Assembly (NCBI GenBank): GCA_934515035.1
Contig: CAKSXP010000053.1
Location: 1-9,356, forward strand
Reading direction: 5' to 3'
From: an uncultured Oscillospiraceae bacterium
GTDB lineage: Bacteria > Bacillota > Clostridia > Oscillospirales > Oscillospiraceae
DNA length: 9,356 nucleotides
Shown here one piece after another: positions 1 through 6,155 of the stretch (position 1 is the first letter of the stretch; each line of letters starts with the position of its first letter). The notes under the pieces were generated by a model, which did not search any database, was not told the DNA's origin, and saw nothing but the letters and a program-made list of their open reading frames with translations. The position numbers and the translations under genes are program-made.

Positions 1-26
1 GTTATAAGGCGGTGAAAAAGGTTTGA
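1..26 (+). CDS. C-terminal end of an OmpR/PhoB-type response regulator (5' truncated by the window)
   Basis: The reading frame that ends in TGA at 24-26 encodes GYKAVKKV before the stop, taking the first, incomplete codon as Gly. A Gly-Tyr-Lys at this distance from the stop is typical of the last beta-hairpin of OmpR/PhoB winged-helix domains. The stop overlaps the TTG start of a histidine kinase (TTGA, 23-26), the usual arrangement of a cognate regulator-sensor pair. Only eight residues are visible, so the call rests on this motif and on the neighbour. Confidence 0.6.
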
Positions 27-1090
27 ACAAAAGAGAGCATCCGGGCAGACTGGCTCTGACACTGCTGATAATCGGAATCGTTTTTATAACAAGCATGGTC
101 GTTATGCTGCTGACGATCGGCGCCGTTTACGGTTTTGCACGGCTCGGAGTCATCGAAGTGACCGGCGGGCAAGTCGGTTTGCCCGAGCTTCTTCGTTTTT
201 TGGTATTTGTCAGTCTGGTGATCGGTTTTCTTCTTGCTTTTTTGACGGGAAAAATAACCTTGAAACCGATCAGACGGATCATCGATCAGCTTAACCGGCT
301 GGCAAGCGGAGATTTCAAAGCGCGGCTGCATTTTGGCAAGCCGATCGCTGACCACCCGACCTTCAGGCAGTTCGAAAAGAGCTTCAACCGCGCGGCCGAA
401 GAACTGGAGCACACGGAAATGCTGCGCAGTGATTTTATCAACAATTTTTCTCATGAATTCAAAACGCCCATCGTCTCCATCGCCGGGTTTACAAAGCTTC
501 TGCGCCGCGGAAACCTCACGGAGGAGCAGAAGGAAGAGTATCTCGAGGTCATAGAGGAAGAGTCTCTGCGGCTTTCGGCCATGGCGACCAATGTGCTGAA
601 TCTGACCCGTGTGGAAAACCAGACGATCCTTACGGAGGTCACACAGTTTAATCTGTCGGAGCAGATCCGCGGAGCGGTCCTGCTGCTCGCGGAAAAGTGG
701 ACGCCCAAAAATCTTTATATGGACATGCAGTTCGGCGAACACATGATCTGCGCGAATGAGGAGCTGCTGAAGCAGGTCTGGATCAATCTGCTGGACAACG
801 CGGTCAAGTTTTCGGAGCCAAACGGCACGGTTTCGGTCGATATCTCCGAATGCGGCGGCTACCTTTCGGTGTCCGTTTCAAACCACGGCAAGGACATCCC
901 GAAGGACCGTATCCCGCATATATTCAACAAGTTTTATCAGGCGGACGAATCACATTCATCCGTGGGAAACGGCATCGGCCTTGCCATCGTGAAAAAAGTG
1001 TGCCAGCTGCACGGCGGAGCCGTATCGGCAGACAGCGAAAACGGAACGACGACCTTCACCGTTCTGCTGCCCAAAGAGCAAAATATGTAA
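23..1090 (+). CDS. Membrane sensor histidine kinase (HAMP-HisKA-HATPase)
   Basis: This 355-residue protein is the sensor half of a two-component system. It autophosphorylates on His and passes the phosphate to the regulator encoded just upstream. In order: a first membrane helix at about 11-36, a short external loop of about 20 residues, a second helix at about 56-76, and a HAMP linker at about 77-130. The HisKA helix carries the phospho-acceptor H144 in NFSHEFKTP. The ATPase domain has an N box (WINLLDNAVKF, N259), an F box (FNKFYQ) and a G2 box (GNGIGLAIVK, 315-324). The G1 box reads SNHGKDIP, so the usual DxGxG Asp is Asn and the second Gly is Asp; Asn variants are common in Firmicute VanS/BaeS-like kinases. 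TTG at 23 is the only plausible start: the frame is closed by TAA at 5-7, and the TTG overlaps the upstream stop. The ligand is unknown. The short loop suggests sensing within or near the membrane. Confidence 0.92.
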   Translation: MNKREHPGRLALTLLIIGIVFITSMVVMLLTIGAVYGFARLGVIEVTGGQVGLPELLRFLVFVSLVIGFLLAFLTGKITLKPIRRIIDQLNRLASGDFKARLHFGKPIADHPTFRQFEKSFNRAAEELEHTEMLRSDFINNFSHEFKTPIVSIAGFTKLLRRGNLTEEQKEEYLEVIEEESLRLSAMATNVLNLTRVENQTILTEVTQFNLSEQIRGAVLLLAEKWTPKNLYMDMQFGEHMICANEELLKQVWINLLDNAVKFSEPNGTVSVDISECGGYLSVSVSNHGKDIPKDRIPHIFNKFYQADESHSSVGNGIGLAIVKKVCQLHGGAVSADSENGTTTFTVLLPKEQNM

Positions 1091-1128
1091 ATTGTCGTAT
1101 TAAAGGCACCGGGATCTGCGGCAGCGTG

Positions 1129-1157
1129 TTGACAGGGATTTTCTCGTGCTTTATAAT
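1129..1157 (+). promoter_or_regulatory. Sigma-A promoter of the csoR-like gene
   Basis: TTGACA (1129-1134) and TATAAT (1152-1157) are exact consensus -35 and -10 boxes with a 17-base spacer. Transcription would start near 1164, about 29 bases before the ATG at 1193. That start point coincides with the ATACCCC half-site at 1164-1170, consistent with autorepression. Confidence 0.85.
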
Positions 1158-1163
1158 AAACAT

Positions 1164-1179
1164 ATACCCCTTACTGTAT
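1164..1179 (+). promoter_or_regulatory. Degenerate CsoR-type operator at the repressor's own start site
   Basis: ATACCCCTTACTGTAT keeps the left arm (ATACCCC) of the two dyads upstream of the ATPase, but its right arm is CTGTAT instead of AGGTAT. It lies directly downstream of the -10 box and ends just before the Shine-Dalgarno. A bound repressor would block initiation. The match by inspection to two other copies near the regulated gene supports it; binding is inferred. Confidence 0.6.
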
Positions 1180-1192
1180 GGAGGACACTTTT

Positions 1193-1468
1193 ATGAAACA
1201 ATGCATGGATGCGGAAAACCTGCATCGTCGTTTGAAAAAAATCATTGGTCAGGTGCAGGCCATTGACCGTATGATAGACGAAGACGTGCCCTGCGAAGAT
1301 ATTCTCTCGCAGATCAATGCCGCCAAATCGGCGCTGAACGGCTGCGGAAAGGTCGTTCTGGAGGGGCATATCCAGCATTGCGTCCGGGACGGTATTCAAC
1401 ACGGCGATGCGGATAAAACTATCGAAAGCTTCACAAAGGCCGTAGAGCGCTTTGCAAATATGCAGTAA
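1193..1468 (+). CDS. CsoR-family metal-sensing transcriptional repressor
   Basis: This 91-residue all-helical repressor of the CsoR/RcnR/FrmR family (DUF156) would release DNA when its metal binds. The family core is clear: RLKKIIGQVQAIDRMIDE (13-30), then C34, then a C-terminal H59 and C63 in EGHIQHCV. The C-x24-H-x3-C spacing equals the Cu(I) ligand set of Bacillus subtilis CsoR (C45, H70, C74), so a thiophilic metal such as Cu(I) is likely; other metals are not excluded. An ATG at 1178 is in frame, but it precedes the strong GGAGG (1180-1184) that sits 8 bases before ATG 1193, so 1193 is preferred. The gene has its own consensus promoter and terminator and lies directly upstream of the P-type ATPase, its probable target. 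Confidence 0.9.
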   Translation: MKQCMDAENLHRRLKKIIGQVQAIDRMIDEDVPCEDILSQINAAKSALNGCGKVVLEGHIQHCVRDGIQHGDADKTIESFTKAVERFANMQ

Positions 1469-1482
1469 GATACACGCTTTTC

Positions 1483-1511
1483 AAAAGTCAGTCCTGTGGG
1501 CTGACTTTTTT
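1483..1511 (+). terminator. Rho-independent terminator after the csoR-like gene
   Basis: AAAAGTCAG (1483-1491) pairs with CTGACTTTT (1501-1509). The stem continues inward through CC/GG pairs to a small loop. The right arm runs into six T residues (1506-1511). It lies 15 bases after the stop codon and separates the repressor from the ATPase promoter, so the two genes are separate transcription units. Confidence 0.88.
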
Positions 1512-1522
1512 ATTTATCGCTC

Positions 1523-1551
1523 TTGACAACATATACCCCTATAGGTATTAT
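1523..1551 (+). promoter_or_regulatory. Sigma-A promoter of the heavy-metal ATPase gene
   Basis: TTGACA (1523-1528) and TATTAT (1546-1551) are separated by 17 bases. The predicted start near 1558 falls on the second operator copy. The spacer and -10 box are overlapped by the first operator, the expected geometry for repression. Confidence 0.82.
1533..1548 (+). promoter_or_regulatory. CsoR-type operator 1 (ATPase promoter)
   Basis: ATACCCCTATAGGTAT is an inverted repeat (ATACC...GGTAT) with a palindromic CCTATAGG core, resembling known CsoR operators with C-run and G-run arms in AT-rich flanks. It covers the spacer and the start of the -10 box. Confidence 0.75.
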
Positions 1552-1557
1552 ATACAC

Positions 1558-1573
1558 ATACCCCATTAGGTAT
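1558..1573 (+). promoter_or_regulatory. CsoR-type operator 2 (ATPase leader)
   Basis: ATACCCCATTAGGTAT repeats operator 1 with only the central bases changed. It starts 25 bases downstream of operator 1, at the predicted transcription start, and ends just before the Shine-Dalgarno AAGGAG (1577-1582). Confidence 0.73.
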
Positions 1574-1590
1574 GGAAAGGAGACTTGTCT

Positions 1591-3630
1591 ATGAAGCGGG
1601 TCATGGAGAGGATGGAACAGTTCCTGGAGCTCGGAGGTATCAGGAAGGACATTATACTGCTTGTGATCTCCGGTGCTGCTGTCATTTGCAGTCTTTTGAA
1701 ATTTCATCCGTTTCCGTTTGACATGGCATGGGTCGCCGTTATCTTCTGCGGCATCCCCATAATTCTTGAGGCAGTCATAGGACTGATCACTGCCTTCGAT
1801 ATCAAAGCGGATGTGCTCGTTTCTTTGGCTTTGATCACTTCCCTATGCATCGGAGAAACCTTTGCCGCCGGTGAAGTAGCGTTTATTATGCAGCTCGGTG
1901 CATTGCTTGAGGAACTGACCGTGGCAAGAGCAAGGGCCGGGATCGAAAGGCTGGTGCATCTGACGCCGCAGACAGCCCGCGTGCTGCGGAACGGCAAGGA
2001 AGAACTTATCCCTGCCGAACAGGTCAATGTCGGGGATCGGATCCGCGTACTTCCCGGAGAGAGCATCCCAGTGGACGGCGTGATCCTCTCCGGACAAACC
2101 TCCATCAACCAGGCGGTGATGACCGGCGAATCCCTCCCTGTTGACAAAACAGTAGGCGATGCGGTATCAAGCGGCACAGTCAACCAATTCGGCGCTTTCG
2201 AGATGGAAGCAGCGAAGGTCGGCGAGGACAGCTCGATTCAGCGCATGATACGGCTGGTGCAGTCGGCAGATGCGGGGAAAGCAAAAATCGTTGGTATTGC
2301 CGATCGCTGGGCGACCTGGATCGTGGTTATCGCTTTGACTGCCGCCGCTCTTACCTGGCTCATTACCGGTCAGATCATCCGTGCTGTAACAATTCTCGTT
2401 GTGTTCTGCCCCTGCGCACTGGTATTGGCGACACCCACGGCTATTATGGCCGCGATTGGCAATGCTGCGAAGCACGGCTTTCTCGTCCGGGAGGGAGATG
2501 CGCTGGAGCGTTTGGCAAAGGCAAAGGTCATCGCCTTCGATAAGACGGGTACGCTGACCTATGGCGCACCGGAGGTCGTTGCAGTGGACAGTGTTTCGGC
2601 TGAATTGAGTAAAGACGACATTTACCGGCTGACGGCATCCGCAGAACAGCTCTCCGAGCATCCGCTGGGAAAAGCTGTCGTAAGCTGCTACAAAAAAAAC
2701 GGGGTGGCATCGGCTGAAACTGAGGATTTTCAGATGATCCCCGGACGGGGCGTGCGTGCTGTTGTGGAAGGAAAAACCGTCCTTGCGGGCAATCCTGAGC
2801 TGCTGCATGAGAACGGCATCGACATCGGCGTTGTACCGTCTGCCGAAGCGTACATCCGGCAGGGCTGCACCGTGATTTATACGGCGGTAAACGGTACATT
2901 CGCCGGATTTCTAGCCCTGTCAGACACGCTGCGAAAGGAAAGCGCCGCAACCATCAGCGCTTTGTCCGATTTGGGCATACGGCCTGTTTTACTCACCGGC
3001 GATCATGAAAATGCCGCAAAAACCATTGCAGACAGGCTGCATATCGGCGAAGTGCGGGCAAACTGTCTGCCGGAGGATAAACTGAACTATATCGGCGAAT
3101 ACCAGAGTAAGAACATGCCTGTCTGCATGATCGGAGACGGGGTCAATGACGCCCCCGCACTGAAAAAAGCGGATGTCGGCATTGCCATGGGCGGCGTTGG
3201 CAGCGATATTGCCGTGGATGCAGCAGATATTGCGCTGGTGGACGACGAGGTCAGGGAGCTTCCGCATCTTGTGGCGCTGTCCAAGCGGATGATGACCACC
3301 ATCAGGCTCAACATGACCTTCTCCATGACGCTGAATTTCATTGCGATAGCTCTGGCGATCGTTGGGACGCTCAACCCTGTTGTCGGCGCACTGGTACATA
3401 ACGCCGGCTCCGTACTCGTGATAACAAACTCGGCATTTTTATTGAAATGGAGGAAAAAAATGGCTGTCAGAATCATCGGTCTCGTCATCGGCATTCTTGT
3501 TCTCGGAGCAGGTATCTACTACCTGGCCAGGGAAAAGAGCGATCCGGAGTCCCGGAAGATCTATACCATCGTCAGTGTGATCGGCGGCATTATTGCTGCC
3601 GTATGCGCCATTTTGCTGGCCTGTCGCTGA
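1591..3630 (+). CDS. P1B-type heavy-metal-translocating ATPase
   Basis: This 679-residue inner-membrane pump would export a soft metal ion using ATP. Helices are visible at about 20-36, 45-66, 73-94, 95-110, 241-259 and 265-288, then 575-594 and 595-618. Catalytic landmarks: actuator TGES (178-181), membrane metal site CPC (273-275), phosphorylation DKTGT with D317, SEHPLG with H357, TGD (469-471) and GDGVND (515-520). No N-terminal HMA domain is present. The last core helix has HNAGS (603-607) rather than the MxxSS of Cu pumps, so the metal is uncertain despite a CsoR-type neighbour. ATG 1591 is chosen over TTG 1585 because AAGGAG ends 8 bases before it. The core family fold ends near residue 620. 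Residues 624-679 are an added two-helix tail starting at an internal ATG with its own Shine-Dalgarno. Two CsoR-type operators lie in its promoter. Confidence 0.93.
   Translation: MKRVMERMEQFLELGGIRKDIILLVISGAAVICSLLKFHPFPFDMAWVAVIFCGIPIILEAVIGLITAFDIKADVLVSLALITSLCIGETFAAGEVAFIMQLGALLEELTVARARAGIERLVHLTPQTARVLRNGKEELIPAEQVNVGDRIRVLPGESIPVDGVILSGQTSINQAVMTGESLPVDKTVGDAVSSGTVNQFGAFEMEAAKVGEDSSIQRMIRLVQSADAGKAKIVGIADRWATWIVVIALTAAALTWLITGQIIRAVTILVVFCPCALVLATPTAIMAAIGNAAKHGFLVREGDALERLAKAKVIAFDKTGTLTYGAPEVVAVDSVSAELSKDDIYRLTASAEQLSEHPLGKAVVSCYKKNGVASAETEDFQMIPGRGVRAVVEGKTVLAGNPELLHENGIDIGVVPSAEAYIRQGCTVIYTAVNGTFAGFLALSDTLRKESAATISALSDLGIRPVLLTGDHENAAKTIADRLHIGEVRANCLPEDKLNYIGEYQSKNMPVCMIGDGVNDAPALKKADVGIAMGGVGSDIAVDAADIALVDDEVRELPHLVALSKRMMTTIRLNMTFSMTLNFIAIALAIVGTLNPVVGALVHNAGSVLVITNSAFLLKWRKKMAVRIIGLVIGILVLGAGIYYLAREKSDPESRKIYTIVSVIGGIIAAVCAILLACR
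3460..3630 (+). other. Candidate internal translation start: 56-residue two-helix membrane protein in frame with the ATPase
   Basis: GGAGG at 3449-3453, six spacer bases and ATG at 3460 form a strong initiation signal inside the ATPase frame, just after the point where such pumps normally end (NSAFLLKWRKK). Translation from here would give MAVRIIGLVIG... with two hydrophobic helices (about 4-22 and 35-54) joined by a charged AREKSDPESRK turn. It could be a separate small subunit made by internal initiation, or the relic of a once independent downstream gene now fused to the pump. The function is not recognised. Confidence 0.4.
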
Positions 3631-3644
3631 TAATCATCATGAAC

Positions 3645-3685
3645 AATGAGGCGCCGCACTGGAATCACCGGTGCGGCGCTTCATT
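3645..3685. terminator. Hairpin between the convergent ATPase and MATE genes, probably a terminator
   Basis: AATGAGGCGCCGCAC (3645-3659) pairs with GTGCGGCGCTTCATT (3671-3685), with one G-T pair. Further pairs in the loop region leave a loop of about five bases. It starts 14 bases after the ATPase stop and 42 bases beyond the MATE stop, so it can serve both converging genes. Neither side has a long T run, so termination efficiency is uncertain. Confidence 0.65.
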
Positions 3686-3727
3686 ATCCTCCTGCATACA
3701 TAGATCAGCTGCTGCCGTGCCGCACCC

Positions 3728-5083
3728 TCAGGCACTTTTCTCCTGTGTTTTTGATTTTGACCGAACGGCCAGGCCCCCGATGTTCACCAGCAGTATCGTA
3801 GTGACCCAGGAGAGCGGAAAAGCGTGGTACAGCATCGGAAGCGTGGGCTCTGCCCTGAACGCCGTGCATATCCAGATGATGCGGAAAGCACATGTGCCGA
3901 TCATTGTGCCGGCGGCCGGGCACAGCGCGTGTCCGCTGCCCCGCAGAACGCCCGCCGGGACCTCATACAGGCTGCATATCGGTTCAAAAAGCAGAATGCA
4001 CAGAATGCGCACGCCGGCGCTCCCGATCATCGCCGCGTCCGGCGTAAACAGGCCGGAGAAGAAGTTCCGGAACAAAACGATGGTGAAGATCGGAACGGAA
4101 CTGCACAAGATGGACAGCAGCAGACAGCGCCGCATGATCTTTCTGCACCTTGCATATTGCCCGGCCGCATGGTTCTGGCTGGTGAATGTGGTAGCCGTCT
4201 GTCCGAACGCCGTAATGATGTAGTAAGTAAAGTATTCAAAATTCATGGCAATGGTGCTTCCGGCGATAGCCGTCTCGCCGAAGCTGTTGACCGACGCCTG
4301 CACAAAGATATTCGCAAAGCAGAACACCGCTCCCTGCACGGCGGACGGAACGCCCGTTTTCAGTATCTCTCCGGTGAAATGCAGCGAAAGCCGCGGCCCC
4401 CGAAGCCTCAGATGGAACTGCTCGTCTTTTGTCAGCCGGTGCAGGACCAGCAGCGCGGAAAGCACATTTGAAATATCCGTTGCCAGGGCAACACCGGCGA
4501 CGCCCATGCGGAACACGATGACGAAAAACAGATTGAGTCCCACATTGGCGGCGCCGGATATCACCAGCGCAATGAACGGATATCGGCTGTCTCCCCTCGC
4601 CCGCAGGGCCGCGGAGCCAAAGTCATATAACAGTAAAAACGGATACCCCAGCAGATAAATGCGCAGATAGAGTTCCGCGGAATGAAAAATGCCCTCCGGC
4701 GTCCGGATAAGCCGCAGCAGCGGCCCGGCAATGAGCTGCCCGAAGAGCGTTCCCGCAATGCCGGTCAGCACGGACAGGAGCACCGCCGTCCGCACCGCCG
4801 AGGGCACTTCTTCCTGTTTATTGCGTCCGATCCGATCGGCGATCAGAACGTTTGCACCGATGGACAGGCCGGAGGAGACCGTAACTATCAATGCAATGAT
4901 CTCCGTATTCGTACCGACAGCCGCGAGCGCATTAGCGTCGCTGAAGTAACCGACAACGGCGGTATCCGCCGCGTTGAAAAGCTGCTGCACGATGCTGCTC
5001 AGCGCGATTGGAAGCGTAAAAAACAGCAGCTTCTTTATCAGCGGGCCGTGCAGCATATCCATATCCCGGGTCTTCAAATTCAT
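3728..5083 (-). CDS. MATE-family multidrug/metabolite efflux transporter
   Basis: This 451-residue integral membrane antiporter belongs to the multidrug and toxic compound extrusion family, which exports substrates in exchange for Na+ or H+. The protein is hydrophobic throughout, consistent with about 12 helices. It shows the two-fold MatE repeat: the first (about 15-215) opens with GPLIKKLLFFTLPIALSSIVQQLFN-type sequence, and the second is at about 235-435. Matching R-x-x/R-G-[DH] segments (RARGDSRYPF near 161 and RGSGHALCPA near 381) mark equivalent positions in the halves. ATG at 5083 is preferred over an upstream TTG at 5098, because GAGAG lies just before the ATG and nothing similar precedes the TTG. 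It diverges from a LysR-type regulator, a common arrangement for regulated efflux pumps. The substrate cannot be read from the sequence. Confidence 0.93.
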   Translation of the reverse strand: MNLKTRDMDMLHGPLIKKLLFFTLPIALSSIVQQLFNAADTAVVGYFSDANALAAVGTNTEIIALIVTVSSGLSIGANVLIADRIGRNKQEEVPSAVRTAVLLSVLTGIAGTLFGQLIAGPLLRLIRTPEGIFHSAELYLRIYLLGYPFLLLYDFGSAALRARGDSRYPFIALVISGAANVGLNLFFVIVFRMGVAGVALATDISNVLSALLVLHRLTKDEQFHLRLRGPRLSLHFTGEILKTGVPSAVQGAVFCFANIFVQASVNSFGETAIAGSTIAMNFEYFTYYIITAFGQTATTFTSQNHAAGQYARCRKIMRRCLLLSILCSSVPIFTIVLFRNFFSGLFTPDAAMIGSAGVRILCILLFEPICSLYEVPAGVLRGSGHALCPAAGTMIGTCAFRIIWICTAFRAEPTLPMLYHAFPLSWVTTILLVNIGGLAVRSKSKTQEKSA

Positions 5084-5097
5084 TTCACTCTCTTCCA

Positions 5098-5115
5098 AAT
5101 GGTTCTTGAAGCATT
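5098..5115. promoter_or_regulatory. Candidate LysR-type operator dyad
   Basis: AATGGTTCTTGAAGCATT is an interrupted inverted repeat (AATG-x-TTC-xx-GAA-x-CATT) in which 14 of 18 positions are symmetric. It overlaps the -35 box of the lysR promoter and the predicted MATE start site, so one bound regulator could affect both genes. It does not fit T-N11-A exactly, so assignment to the adjacent LysR protein is an inference. Confidence 0.45.
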
Positions 5116-5134
5116 ATACAGGATGCGTTATAAT
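5106..5134 (+). promoter_or_regulatory. Promoter of the lysR-type gene
   Basis: TTGAAG (5106-5111) and a consensus TATAAT (5129-5134) are separated by 17 bases. Transcription would start near 5141, leaving a leader of about 47 bases to the ATG at 5188. Confidence 0.7.
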
Positions 5135-5141
5135 ATAAAAA
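5113..5141 (-). promoter_or_regulatory. Promoter of the MATE gene (strong -10, weak -35)
   Basis: On the minus strand, 5118-5113 reads TATAAT, a consensus -10 box. The position 17 bases upstream (5141-5136) reads TTTTTA, a poor -35. The start would be near 5106, 23 bases before the MATE ATG. A strong -10 with a poor -35 is often seen where an activator is needed, which fits a LysR-type partner. Confidence 0.55.
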
Positions 5142-5187
5142 GCGAATATTATTGATGAGATACATCGAAGATTGGAATGGATATAAC

Positions 5188-6090
5188 ATGGAGAATCCCC
5201 TGCTGAAATATCTCGCCTTTGTCAAAACAGCGGAAAAAGGCAGCTTCACCCGCGCGGCACAGGAGCTCAGCTACGCTCAATCCTCCGTCAGCAAAATGGT
5301 GGCCGATCTGGAAAAGGAATGGGGCATGACCTTGCTGGAACGGAGCAAAAGCGGCGTATGCCTGACCTCTGCCGGAGAGCAGGTAATGCCGTTTCTGCGA
5401 AAGGTCCTCAGCGACCATCACGAGCTTGAAGGTCAGATATGCCGGATGAACGGGGTTGAGACCGGAGTTGTCCGCATCGGCACGTTTTCCAGCGTGGCGA
5501 TAAACTGGCTGCCGAATATCTTTGCAAGGCTGCAAACGGCCTATCCGGGTATCGAATATGAAATGCTTCTGGGCGATTACGACGAAGTGGAGCGCTGGCT
5601 CGACGAGGGCCGTGTGGACTGCGGTTTTCTGCGGCTCCCGACATTATCCAAATTTGATACCATCCTGCTCAAGCAGGACGAATACAAGGTGGTGCTGCCG
5701 TCGGGGCACCCTCTCGCGGAGAATGAAACGGTCGCGATCGAGGACCTGAACGGTCTGCCGTTTCTTCTGCTGGAGCACGGCGGAAAAACCGAGGTCTCCG
5801 GACTGCTGGAGAGCTGTCATGTTCAGCCGGATATCCGGTTTACGACATGGGAGGACTTTGCCATCATGGCGCTGGCGGAAAGAGGGCTGGGCATCGGGAT
5901 ACTGCCCGATATGATCTTGCAGCGAATCCCTTACAAGATAGAGATTCGGCCCCTGAAAGAGCCGTATTACCGTTCGATCGGCTTGGCAATGAAGAGCACA
6001 AAGCATCTGACGCCCGCCGTTCAGAAATTTATCGAATATCTGCCGTACCGCGAGTCCGAACGGGGGTCCGCCGACCTCGGGAACCGGTAG
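5188..6090 (+). CDS. LysR-family transcriptional regulator
   Basis: This 300-residue regulator has the standard layout: an N-terminal winged helix-turn-helix (about 1-60, FVKTAEKGSFTRAAQELSYAQSSVSK), a linker helix, and a periplasmic-binding-protein-like effector domain at about 93-286 (VVRIGTFSSVAINWLP, then YKVVLPSGHPLAE and ERGLGIGILP). ATG 5188 is chosen because LysR proteins begin a few residues before the first helix, giving the usual length near 300. An in-frame ATG at 5155 would add 11 residues but has no Shine-Dalgarno; the site at 5188 has only a weak GGA. It probably controls itself and the divergent MATE gene; its effector is unknown. Confidence 0.92.
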   Translation: MENPLLKYLAFVKTAEKGSFTRAAQELSYAQSSVSKMVADLEKEWGMTLLERSKSGVCLTSAGEQVMPFLRKVLSDHHELEGQICRMNGVETGVVRIGTFSSVAINWLPNIFARLQTAYPGIEYEMLLGDYDEVERWLDEGRVDCGFLRLPTLSKFDTILLKQDEYKVVLPSGHPLAENETVAIEDLNGLPFLLLEHGGKTEVSGLLESCHVQPDIRFTTWEDFAIMALAERGLGIGILPDMILQRIPYKIEIRPLKEPYYRSIGLAMKSTKHLTPAVQKFIEYLPYRESERGSADLGNR

Positions 6091-6093
6091 CGA

Positions 6094-6135
6094 AAATGCC
6101 CGGAAGCCCTGCGATCACAGGGTTTCCGGGCATTT
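6094..6135. terminator. Bidirectional terminator hairpin between lysR and rnmV
   Basis: AAATGCCCGGAA (6094-6105) and TTCCGGGCATTT (6124-6135) pair completely. The stem continues through one G-T pair and CCCTG/CAGGG to a six-base loop, making 18 pairs. Each strand leaves the stem through a short T stretch. It lies 3 bases after the lysR stop and 20 bases after the rnmV stop, between convergent genes. Confidence 0.85.
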
Positions 6136-6155
6136 CTGCGCGCCGCGTGCTTCCG

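Noticed and set aside
1178..1192. Upstream in-frame ATG as the csoR-like start (adds MEDTF)
   Set aside because: It lies before the GGAGG that serves ATG 1193, overlaps the operator-like site, and extends the protein beyond the usual family start.
3454..3460. Run of seven A residues as a programmed frameshift site in the ATPase
   Set aside because: The zero frame encodes a coherent membrane tail. The -1 frame gives no recognisable protein and the +1 frame stops after about 40 codons without a recognisable sequence. Internal initiation explains the GGAGG better.
3716..3739. GTGCC...GGCAC hairpin followed by TTTT near the MATE stop, as a plus-strand terminator
   Set aside because: The stem is only five pairs and overlaps the end of the MATE coding region; the much stronger hairpin at 3645-3685 already fills this role.
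3447..4223. Long plus-strand open frame across the ATPase end and MATE gene
   Set aside because: It overlaps two clear genes, has low-complexity composition, no family resemblance, and reads straight through the intergenic terminator hairpin.
5152..5187. LysR start at TTG 5152 or ATG 5155
   Set aside because: Neither has a Shine-Dalgarno, and the added residues extend beyond the usual LysR N-terminus; ATG 5188 gives the standard length.
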